Shown here in pieces: positions 46,820-54,003 of a DNA stretch of 64,000 bases (its first letter is position 1; each line of letters begins with the position of its first letter). Location of the stretch: the NCBI RefSeq assembly GCF_000979455.1, contig NZ_JJOY01000023.1, forward strand, positions 62,001-126,000, written 5' to 3'. The translations under genes and the position numbers were made by a program. The notes under the pieces were generated by a model. It ran no database searches, was not told the origin of the DNA, and was given only the letters and a program-made list of their open reading frames with translations. This stretch comes from Methanosarcina sp. 2.H.T.1A.6. Its GTDB lineage: Archaea > Halobacteriota > Methanosarcinia > Methanosarcinales > Methanosarcinaceae.

Positions 46820-47668
46820 TCAAGCAGACTTATTTTCTTCTCGTTCTTTTCTTCTGAAAGCTACCTTCTCCCCGCACCACTTATGTAACTTTTTCGTTCC
46901 TCCCGCCTCACTGACCACCGTAAGCATTGTTAAGGGGTCAATAATTCGGGTTCCCATTATTGCAGTAATACCTCTACTAAAAAACGGTGCCGGATAGAGA
47001 GGCGCGCTTGGGCCGAGCAGGACAACTTCCCTTGCTGCACCCCGGAGGGAAAGAAGTTCATCAAAAGTCCGGTTGGCGAGGGTGCTTGCACTGAGAATTA
47101 TCACATCCGATGAAGGGAGTATTTCTCTGGCTTTTTCCGAGGGCAGGGTCATGGTTTGAGGAAATTCGATTTCACGCTTTTCAAGGACTGTAAGCTTATC
47201 GGTTATTTTCAGTATTCTCGGGACAAGAGGGCCGAAGTAACCTACCATTGCAACTTTATCTTCAGGTTTTATGAGGTCAAGGATATCTATGCTTGAAACA
47301 GGAAAGTGTTCGGGCTTCAGGTCACAGAGCATGTGGGAAAGCGCGTTTGCAGTTGCAACTCCAACTGCAGCTTCAAGTGGGTTTTCTGACAGAACAAGTT
47401 CAAGCAGTTTATCCGCAGTTTTGCCTTTCAGGGTATCTGCAAAACCGAGGGCAGGGCAGCCTGAAAACTCATAGAGGGGGGTGCAGGCCACCCCTCCGTA
47501 GCTTTCTGAAAGCAGGACTCCGGTATAGGCAAGCCCTATCCTGACGTCTTTTACCTCGATTTCTTCAAAGGAGGGGCCAAAGTCTTTTTTGAGCGCACTT
47601 ACAAGGGTGGGCAGGATTCCTTTTTCTTCTTTTTTCCCGGTTTCCTGTAAATTTTTGCTTTCTGGCAT
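46820..47668 (-). CDS. DUF364 (putative heavy-metal chelation) protein
   Basis: A 282-residue protein with an N-terminal DUF4213-like part (VRIGLAYTGVLLSESYGGVA) and a C-terminal DUF364 Rossmann-like part: MVGYFGPLVPRILKITDKLT, then VIILSASTLANRTFDELLSL and PSAPLYPAPFFSRGITAIMG. Structural relatives suggested a metal or cofactor chelation role; no enzyme activity is established. AGGTGG lies five bases before the ATG. It follows modD by 24 bases, so the two are co-transcribed, and the pair has a ModE-like site upstream. A role in molybdate/tungstate handling is therefore a fair inference. Confidence 0.88.
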   Translation of the reverse strand: MPESKNLQETGKKEEKGILPTLVSALKKDFGPSFEEIEVKDVRIGLAYTGVLLSESYGGVACTPLYEFSGCPALGFADTLKGKTADKLLELVLSENPLEAAVGVATANALSHMLCDLKPEHFPVSSIDILDLIKPEDKVAMVGYFGPLVPRILKITDKLTVLEKREIEFPQTMTLPSEKAREILPSSDVIILSASTLANRTFDELLSLRGAAREVVLLGPSAPLYPAPFFSRGITAIMGTRIIDPLTMLTVVSEAGGTKKLHKWCGEKVAFRRKEREENKSA

Positions 47669-47692
47669 GAGTCCACCTTTTATTTTCTCAGC

Positions 47693-48484
47693 TTACAGTC
47701 TTTCGATCTTCGTTGTAAAGTCAAGAGGAGTTGCATAATAGGGAGCGCTTGTGACGATTATGTCCACTAGAGGGGCGTATTCGGGGATTCTTTTTGCCTC
47801 GATTCCTCCGACTGCAAGTTCAAGTTTCGGGTTCAGCTTCTTAAGTTCGGGCCCGACCTTCTGCATTTCTGCCGGAGACAGGTGGTCAAGGAGCATTATA
47901 TCTGCATGTATTGCGTACCTGAGGGCTTCTTCCCTCGACCGGGGCTCGATTTCTATTTTTTTCATAGCTCTGAGTTCTCCCAGTTCCCCGGCAACTTCCA
48001 GGTGGTTCTGGCTGAGCTGGATGGAATCGCTGAGGGAGTTCCTGTGGATGTCTCCTCCGCCTGCCCGGACGGCTTTAAGCTCAAATAAGCGGACTCCGGG
48101 GTGGGTCTTTCGGCTTGTTGCAATAATAAGGCCAGGGTTTGCCTTCCGGCCAGCGCTTACGAAAGAGGCTGTTCTGGTGGAAATGGCGCACATGAGCGAG
48201 AGGAATGTCTGGGAAACCCTCCAGAGCTTGAACAGGAGTTTTAGGTCTCCTTCGGCTTCGATAATCGCATCTCCGGGCTTGAAAGGCTGACCATCTTTGA
48301 GGCAATTCAGGTTTTTCAGACCTTTTCTTTCATAATATTCCGCCAGGTCGCCGGCGCAGGCACAGATCCCTTTTTCTCTCGAAACAATCCTCATTTTTCC
48401 CCTGCCTTCAAGCCTGAGCAGTTCTGCGCTTTCATCCTGATAGGGACAGTCTTCATAAAAGTAAAGCTCAAAAAGGTCTATCAT
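47693..48484 (-). CDS. modD: ModD-like protein (nicotinate-nucleotide pyrophosphorylase fold)
   Basis: A 263-residue protein related to quinolinate phosphoribosyltransferase (NadC). Seen: TRTASFVSAGRKANPGLIIA, TSRKTHPGVRLFELKAVRAGG, RNSLSDSIQLSQNHLEVAG, and LELAVGGIEAKRIPEYAPLV, i.e. the PRPT barrel residues as in NadC but with ModD-type changes. ModD genes often lie with molybdate transport genes; the reaction is unknown. The ATG at 48484 has GAGG six bases upstream; a TTG at 48496 would overlap it. Leader of about 170 bases with a ModE-like operator at 48649-48672. Confidence 0.87.
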   Translation of the reverse strand: MIDLFELYFYEDCPYQDESAELLRLEGRGKMRIVSREKGICACAGDLAEYYERKGLKNLNCLKDGQPFKPGDAIIEAEGDLKLLFKLWRVSQTFLSLMCAISTRTASFVSAGRKANPGLIIATSRKTHPGVRLFELKAVRAGGGDIHRNSLSDSIQLSQNHLEVAGELGELRAMKKIEIEPRSREEALRYAIHADIMLLDHLSPAEMQKVGPELKKLNPKLELAVGGIEAKRIPEYAPLVDIIVTSAPYYATPLDFTTKIERL

Positions 48485-48648
48485 GTTTTGCCTCAAAAAT
48501 TCCCTTCATAAATTTCTTATTTTTATGTTTCTATTTTCCTTTGCTGCCGTTTTTTTCCCTTGCTACCGTTTTTTCGTATCAATTTCTTTGATTCCGGCCT
48601 GTGTCCACTTTATTTCTAATTTTTCCACGCACCTGTATGGGATTTAAA

Positions 48649-48672
48649 TGATATGTTTGAACATACATAACG
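48649..48672 (-). promoter_or_regulatory. ModE-like operator upstream of modD-DUF364
   Basis: On the minus strand: CGTTATGT-ATGTTCAA-ACATATCA. It has the TATGT-N8-ACATA core of the wtpA and fmd sites. A minus-strand TATA-like ATTTATTAA (48674-48682) lies just before it, so initiation near 48655 would fall inside the site. Confidence 0.72.
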
Positions 48673-48792
48673 GTTAATAAATCTTTTTACAAAAATAGTG
48701 TATACAAATATTATTTAAAAGTCGTATAAGGCGCAGGCTACGCTTCATTCCTCAATTTTCAAAAAAACAAATAAAGGCGTTTTCTTCTCTAT

Positions 48793-49434
48793 TTAAAGTT
48801 CCAGAATTCTATTTCTATACTTATCGATTTCTTCTGCCCCTTTTTCCTTTGAAAAGCTGCTCACTTCATAGAGGATGTAAGAAGGCAGCACTTTCATCCC
48901 CATGAACTCAAAGACGCAGTGGGTTACGGATTCCAGATGTCTGTTCATGTCCCCGTGTACCCCTCCTTCTACATACAATGCCTGCGGAGTCCCGGTGGTG
49001 GCGACAATCATTGCTGATTTTCCTTTCAGGAGCCCGGTTTCGTAGGTGTTTTTTGTAATCGGGTTAAAGCTAAAGCCCGGAGCCAGAACCCGGTCAATCC
49101 AGCCTTTCACTATCGCGGGCATGGACGTGAAGTAGATCGGAAACTGGAAAATCAGCAGGTCAGCCCATTTTACTTTCTCCATCTCAGCCAGGATGTCGGG
49201 AGCAAAAGCCCCGGCTTTGGAAGCTTGGATTGCTTCAAAGAAAGGCTTGAAAATGTCCGGTTTTTTCCGGTCCGTGAAATCCCCCTCAGTGAGCACGGGA
49301 TTGAAGTTCATTGCGTAAAGGTCTGAGAGTTTGACTTCGTGACCCTTTTCCTTCAGGGCAGAGAGAGCTGTTTCTTTCAGGGCAGCGTTAAATGATTTAG
49401 GTTCCTGATGCGCGTAAATGTACAAAATTTTCAT
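48793..49434 (-). CDS. NAD(P)H quinone oxidoreductase, flavodoxin-like fold (NQO1/MdaB-type)
   Basis: A 213-residue flavoprotein. Seen: MKILYIYAHQEPKSFNAALK at the N-terminus (FMN/FAD phosphate loop), LLIFQFPIYFTSMPAIVKGW (about 93-112) and GLLKGKSAMIVATTGTP. This is the flavodoxin_2 family, which makes two-electron reductions of quinones or other acceptors; methanophenazine-like or xenobiotic acceptors are possible here. It is the last of four minus-strand flavoenzyme genes. Confidence 0.9.
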   Translation of the reverse strand: MKILYIYAHQEPKSFNAALKETALSALKEKGHEVKLSDLYAMNFNPVLTEGDFTDRKKPDIFKPFFEAIQASKAGAFAPDILAEMEKVKWADLLIFQFPIYFTSMPAIVKGWIDRVLAPGFSFNPITKNTYETGLLKGKSAMIVATTGTPQALYVEGGVHGDMNRHLESVTHCVFEFMGMKVLPSYILYEVSSFSKEKGAEEIDKYRNRILEL

Positions 49435-49506
49435 TTTATTCCCCCTTATTCTACCTATGGAATTCGTTTCCCTGAATAAAAATGTAAGGCTGCCTCTTTC
49501 GTTAAG

Positions 49507-50082
49507 TTACGGATGGAGCTTTTTCAAAAGCCATGCCATGTTCTGGCCCAGGGTCTCCATTGTCCGGACACCTTCTTCATCCTTTTCAACGTCCCCTTCG
49601 GCAAGCCCTATTCCAATGTTCCAGTAGCTGGATCCGGGAATTATCATCTGGGAAATGGTGAAGAAATGGTTGATAGAATCAAAAACATGGATTGATCCGG
49701 CTCTCCTTACTGCAACAACGGCTGCTCCAACTTTGTACCTGAACATTTCGTTATTGACTTTCGCAACAAAGCCCGCCCTATCTATAAGAGCTTTGAGCTC
49801 AGGTGTCAGGTCGGCGAAATATGTAGGCGATGCAAGGATTATACCATCGGCTTCAATCATTTTTTCAATACATTCGTTGACAATGTCTTTGTCGATTACA
49901 CACCTTCTATCCATGTTTTCGAAGCATTTCATACAGGCTATGCAGCCGTGAATGCTTTTTCCCCCAACCTGCACGGTTTCGGTTTCAATGCCTTCTTTTT
50001 CAAGTTCTGAAAAAACGTGTTCTATGAGAGAGGCTGTATTACCCTCCTTCCGCGGGCTTCCGTTAAATGCGACGACTTTCAC
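49507..50082 (-). CDS. Iron-sulfur flavoprotein (Isf family)
   Basis: A 191-residue FMN protein. The flavodoxin-like loop is [12 protein letters not shown] (8-19). The compact cluster-binding motif is [15 protein letters not shown] (Cys47, 50, 53, 61; CX2CX2CX7C), the defining feature of methanogen Isf proteins, which carry FMN and one [4Fe-4S]. Characterised relatives reduce O2 or H2O2 with electrons from ferredoxin. A Shine-Dalgarno-like GGGGGAAA precedes the ATG. Likely an oxidative-stress protein of this strict anaerobe. Confidence 0.93.
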   Translation of the reverse strand: MKVVAFNGSPRKEGNTASLIEHVFSELEKEGIETETVQVGGKSIHGCIACMKCFENMDRRCVIDKDIVNECIEKMIEADGIILASPTYFADLTPELKALIDRAGFVAKVNNEMFRYKVGAAVVAVRRAGSIHVFDSINHFFTISQMIIPGSSYWNIGIGLAEGDVEKDEEGVRTMETLGQNMAWLLKKLHP

Positions 50083-50243
50083 TGTTTGTTTCCCCCATAC
50101 TTATTACTCATTCACCTTTCAGCTTGCCGTAGCAAATTTCAAAAAGCTTTGATTTGTCTTCCTTCAAAGTCCTAAATTCTGCACTCTTTGCCTTCACAAA
50201 GATCCAGGTTTAAAATTCGCCTGGATTTCGGTTTTCAGGCAGA

Positions 50244-50768
50244 TTATTCTTTCTTTTGACCGTACCTGTTGTGGTAAACTTTCTCTTCCCTATACCTTTC
50301 CTGAGGTTCGGGCTGCTGGGCAGGGTAGCCGATAGGCACAAGACCAAGAGGAAACACATGGTCAGGCAGCCCAAAAGCTTTACGAAAACCATCGACCCTG
50401 TCCTTCATCGGATAAATCCCCGTCCAGACTGCCCCAAGCCCGAAATCGTGAGCTGCAAGCAGGAGGTTCTGAGTGGCTGCCGAGCAGTCCTGTACCCAGT
50501 ACCCGGGGGCTTTTTCCATAGTCGTATCCCCGCAGATCAGGATTGCGAGAGGAGCTTCCCTGCACATTCCGGCATAGGGGCTGTATGTGGGAATTTCATC
50601 GAGGATTTTTCGGTCATCGATAACAATAAAGACCCAGGGCTGGGCATTAACTGCGGATGGAGCACTCATTGCAGCTCTCAGCAGTTCGGTAACAAGCTCC
50701 CTCGGAACTGGCCTGTCGGTATATTTTCGAATGCTTCGGCGAGTGTGGATTGCTTCAAGAGTTTCCAT
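50244..50768 (-). CDS. Nitroreductase family protein
   Basis: A 174-residue FMN-dependent nitroreductase-fold protein. Seen: ETLEAIHTRRSIRKYTDRPV (2-21) with FMN-binding Arg/Ser, LRAAMSAPSAVNAQPWVFIV (about 30-50), and DCSAATQNLLLAAHDFGLGA (about 94-113). It is the usual short form. The substrate is unknown; reduction of quinones, nitro compounds or other electron sinks is typical. It lies between two Isf genes, so a shared redox-stress function is likely. Confidence 0.92.
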   Translation of the reverse strand: METLEAIHTRRSIRKYTDRPVPRELVTELLRAAMSAPSAVNAQPWVFIVIDDRKILDEIPTYSPYAGMCREAPLAILICGDTTMEKAPGYWVQDCSAATQNLLLAAHDFGLGAVWTGIYPMKDRVDGFRKAFGLPDHVFPLGLVPIGYPAQQPEPQERYREEKVYHNRYGQKKE

Positions 50769-50877
50769 ATTCGGACTCCTTATTTATTCCTGAAAGAGCT
50801 CTAATAGAACCGGGCGAGGAAATGCCTCTTCAGTTTTCTCTCGCCCTGGTTTGTTTTCTTTCCTGTTTTATTTTTCT

Positions 50878-51435
50878 TTATTTGAACAGGTTAAGGCCTG
50901 TGTTTTTCGCTTTTTCCATAAGTTCTAAATTGTCCTTTACTTCTCCGGGAGCGTGATATCCCACTCCCACAAGGGTATCCTTTATTTCCATGGCCATGAC
51001 GCCGGAAATTTGCCCTCCGAATTCTTCATAGACACTTTTGAAAGCCGAGGGCTCAGGCGCTCCCTGAACTCCTACAATCACAGCCTTTTTCCCGGCAGGG
51101 AGGCGGGGGGAGAAATCAGCGTTTATAAGTGAATAGCAGCGGTCAAGGAAGAGCCGCATCTGGCCTGTAAACTGGGCAAAGTAAATCGGGGAGCCGAATA
51201 CAACACCGTCAGCTGCTGCAATCTCATTGAATACTTCCACAAGGTCGTCTTCAAGCTTGCATTCTTCGTGGGCCTTGCAGTAGTTGCAGCCCTGGCAGCC
51301 TCTGTAGTTCATTTCATTTAGGAAGAAGGTCCGGGTTTCGGCACCTGCTTCTGCTGCGCCTTCGAGGACCTGCTGGACAAGGACATTTGTATTTCCATTC
51401 TTTCGGGGACTTCCAACAATACCTATAACTTTCAT
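50878..51435 (-). CDS. Iron-sulfur flavoprotein (Isf family), second copy
   Basis: A 185-residue protein with GSPRKNGNTNVL (8-19) and a cluster motif GCQGCNYCKAHEECK (Cys47, 50, 53, 59; CX2CX2CX5C). It shares the layout of the other Isf in this cluster but the last spacing is shorter, within the reported CX2CX2CX4-7C range. It stands first of the four flavoenzymes, divergent from the HxlR regulator by about 160 bases. Confidence 0.93.
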   Translation of the reverse strand: MKVIGIVGSPRKNGNTNVLVQQVLEGAAEAGAETRTFFLNEMNYRGCQGCNYCKAHEECKLEDDLVEVFNEIAAADGVVFGSPIYFAQFTGQMRLFLDRCYSLINADFSPRLPAGKKAVIVGVQGAPEPSAFKSVYEEFGGQISGVMAMEIKDTLVGVGYHAPGEVKDNLELMEKAKNTGLNLFK

Positions 51436-51593
51436 TTTTACACCTTTTATCTGTTAATTTGAGCCTCTTTAACAAAATAGAGTCTCTTCTGTCAGTAACG
51501 TGTATTTGCTGATATTTAATTTACCGCAACTATACTTATATACCATACACGCAATCCGGATACTTAGTAACAAAAAGGATAGTATGAAAGCTT

Positions 51594-51950
51594 ATGGTTA
51601 GTGAAGCAAAAAATAATAAACACTATAATTGTCCTGTTGAAGCAACTCTGGACGTAATAGGCGGCAAATGGAAACCCCTTATCCTCTGGCAGTTGAGAGC
51701 AGAGAAACTGCGATTTTCAGGGCTCCAGCAAAGCATGCAGGGGATTTCTCCCAAAATGCTCACAAAACAACTTCGTGAACTTGAAGAAGATGGGCTTGTC
51801 CTCAGGGAGATTTATCCTGAAATCCCGCCCAGGGTTGAATACTCTCTGACTGAATTTGGAAAAACTGTGCTTCCGGTTCTGGATGCGCTCTGTGAATGGG
51901 GAAATGGGTACCTCGGCAGGGAGTGCATGCTTGATAAAAAAAGGGCGTAA
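51594..51950 (+). CDS. HxlR family transcriptional regulator
   Basis: A 118-residue winged-helix regulator: NCPVEATLDVIGGKWKPLIL (about 12-31), LQQSMQGISPKMLTKQLREL and PRVEYSLTEFGKTVLPVLDA. Cys13 is at the position used for redox or electrophile sensing in HypR/YodB-type members. The divergent flavoenzymes are therefore likely targets. Upstream is TACT-T-AGTA (51561-51569), a short inverted repeat that might be part of an operator. The ATG at 51594 has only a weak upstream AGGAT. Confidence 0.92.
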   Translation: MVSEAKNNKHYNCPVEATLDVIGGKWKPLILWQLRAEKLRFSGLQQSMQGISPKMLTKQLRELEEDGLVLREIYPEIPPRVEYSLTEFGKTVLPVLDALCEWGNGYLGRECMLDKKRA

Positions 51951-51989
51951 AAACCGTTGACAGGATTTTGCAGTAACTTCTTTTATCAA

Positions 51990-52043
51990 CCTGTCAATTC
52001 CCGCGGGCCTGTCAATTCCCACGGGCCTGTCAATTTCCGCGAG
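51990..52043. repeat. Three 18-bp tandem repeats overlapping the end of the MATE gene
   Basis: Units at 51990-52007, 52008-52025 and 52026-52043 (CCTGTCAATTCCCGCGGG and variants). The array starts between the convergent HxlR and MATE genes and runs into the last codons of the MATE gene (stop at 52030-52032), so repeat expansion may have altered its C-terminus. Confidence 0.85.
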
Positions 52044-53433
52044 CAGGTAAATTCCCTGCAGTCGGGTCAATTTTCACATTTTCTCCTGCTTCAGCTAACA
52101 GCTTGAACTCCCGGATAACCATAATCAGGGTTACCGTAAAAGCCAGGACATCTGCAAGCGGGAAGGCTGCCCAGACACCGAAGAGGTCCAGGTATTTAGG
52201 GAGTACAAGCACCAGGGGAATCAGGAAAAGTATCTGCCTGCACATGGACAGGAAAAGAGATGGTTTTGCTTTGCCCAGAGCCTGATAGAGTGCTGCTCCA
52301 ACTACCTGGAATCCAATAAGCGGGGTTGCAAGCACCACTATCCTCACAGCACTTTTTCCTTCAACTATCAGCTGGTGGTCTCCACTGAAAATCCCAAAAA
52401 GCTGCTCCGGAAACAGGTAAAGTATCAGGAAACCTGCAACAGACATAACTGTGGTAGTGAGGATGGCAAGTTTTACAGTTTCCCTGACGCGTTCAAAGTT
52501 TTTTGCCCCGTAATTGAAACCCACTATCGGCTGAAGTCCCTGGATAATTCCGAACATGGGCATGAGTGTAAACATCAGGAGCCTGTTGATTATCCCGAAC
52601 ACGGCAATGGCTATGTCTCCTCCGTAGAAGGCAAGGAGGTTGTTCAGGATTATTACCATGAAACTCCCTGAAAAGTTTCTGGCAAAAGGGGACACCCCTA
52701 TGGCAAGGACTTCTTTTATGATTTTGTTGTCCGGTTTGAGGTCAGCAGGGTGGAGTCTGAGTGTACTTTTTCCGCTCAGGAAGTAACGGATAACATAAAG
52801 CACTCCTATTGCCTGTGCCAGTACGGTTGCAATGGCAGCTCCCCTTATTCCCATCCCGAAGCTAAAAATAAAGATTGGGTCAAGCACAACATTGAGGCCG
52901 CCGGAGATGAGCATGGAGTTCATGGCGACTTTTGCGTTTCCTTCGGAACGGATCACAGCGTTTGTCACCATTGCAAGAGAAAAAAGGATAGTACCGTAAA
53001 GGATTACTTCCAGGTATTCAAGTGCATAAGGGAGAATAGTATCAGTCGCCCCGAAAATTTTCAGGAGCGGCACGATATAGATAAGCCCTGCTCCTGTTAT
53101 CAGGAAGCTCGAAAACAGGGAAAGGAAGATCAGGTTTGCAAATATTTTTTCGGCTTTTTTCGGCTCTCTCTCCCCAAGGCGGCGAGATATGATGGACGCA
53201 CCCCCGATGCCGATAGCAAGGCTTACAGCCATTCCGATCATCTGGATTGGAAATGCAACTGCAATTCCTCCGATTGCCTGGATGCTTTCGGCCCCATAGG
53301 CCCTGCCTACGAATACCGTATCCACAAGGTTGTAGAAGGCTTGCATCAGCATTCCTATGGTTGCGGGTACTGACATTTTAAAAAGAAGTTTTCCGATTTT
53401 TTCGTCTGCCAGCATCCGGCTTATTTCGTCCAT
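52030..53433 (-). CDS. MATE family multidrug/cation antiporter
   Basis: A 467-residue exporter with 12 helices in two halves. Typical sequence is seen in each half: SVPATIGMLMQAFYNLVDTV near the N-terminus, FVGRAYGAESIQAIGGIAVA, and in the second half FGIIQGLQPIVGFNYGAKNF. It uses Na+ or H+ gradients to expel organic cations, flavins or xenobiotics. It lies near an HxlR regulator and flavoenzymes, so a shared stress function is possible, but it is convergent to hxlR and has its own promoter region. Confidence 0.94.
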   Translation of the reverse strand: MDEISRMLADEKIGKLLFKMSVPATIGMLMQAFYNLVDTVFVGRAYGAESIQAIGGIAVAFPIQMIGMAVSLAIGIGGASIISRRLGEREPKKAEKIFANLIFLSLFSSFLITGAGLIYIVPLLKIFGATDTILPYALEYLEVILYGTILFSLAMVTNAVIRSEGNAKVAMNSMLISGGLNVVLDPIFIFSFGMGIRGAAIATVLAQAIGVLYVIRYFLSGKSTLRLHPADLKPDNKIIKEVLAIGVSPFARNFSGSFMVIILNNLLAFYGGDIAIAVFGIINRLLMFTLMPMFGIIQGLQPIVGFNYGAKNFERVRETVKLAILTTTVMSVAGFLILYLFPEQLFGIFSGDHQLIVEGKSAVRIVVLATPLIGFQVVGAALYQALGKAKPSLFLSMCRQILFLIPLVLVLPKYLDLFGVWAAFPLADVLAFTVTLIMVIREFKLLAEAGENVKIDPTAGNLPARGN

Positions 53434-53757
53434 CCTTTAATTCCTCTGAACTGTTTCCGCATATTAATTCTAATTGTTTTTATATTAAAGTATGAAACTT
53501 ACAAGAACAGTTAATTGAATATAGTCTTATCGGCTTTATGGTTTATACCATGAAGTCTGAAGATAAGGCAGGAAAAAAACTTTATCTGGCTGTCTTTCTT
53601 CTGTCTTTCATATATCTTTCATCTATCTTTCTTCTGTCTTCGGATAACTGGTCAAGCAATAACACCTCACTCAACAAGTAAAAATAAATCCTCTCCCTCT
53701 GTGTTGGTGTAGTACCAGGAATTCATTTTTATCTGGCTTATCCGGTGGACAGTATAA

Positions 53758-53797
53758 ATGATTCAATGATTCAATGATTCAATGATTCAATGATTCT
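53758..53797. repeat. Five 8-bp tandem repeats ATGATTCA
   Basis: Perfect units from 53758, the last one ending in T instead of A. They lie in the 570-base divergent region (53434-54003) between the MATE exporter and the helicase gene. Also there is a CTTTCTTCTGTCTT-like simple sequence near 53590-53640. Confidence 0.9.
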
Positions 53798-53930
53798 CGG
53801 AAAAATAGTTCTCCGAAAATAGGCCTCAAAAATAACTCTCAAAACGGGTTTCAATATATTTATCTACTGTTGTTGAGGATAGTTAATCACGGTTCTTAAA
53901 GATGGTTAATGACAGTTCTCAGAAAGATAT

Positions 53931-53970
53931 TAAGAGAAACTATATGTTCCTAAGAGAAACTGTATGTTCT
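53931..53970 (+). repeat. 20-bp direct repeat (two copies) upstream of the helicase gene
   Basis: TAAGAGAAACTATATGTTCC (53931-53950) and TAAGAGAAACTGTATGTTCT (53951-53970), ending 33 bases before the ATG at 54004. The second copy is near the expected promoter position. Possible paired binding sites. Confidence 0.7.
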
Positions 53971-54003
53971 CCAGTATACTAAATAAATTAATAAATTTTC
54001 AAA

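Noticed and set aside
53758-53797. CRISPR array
   Set aside because: 8-bp contiguous repeats without spacers, and no cas genes in the window. The other arrays likewise lack spacers.
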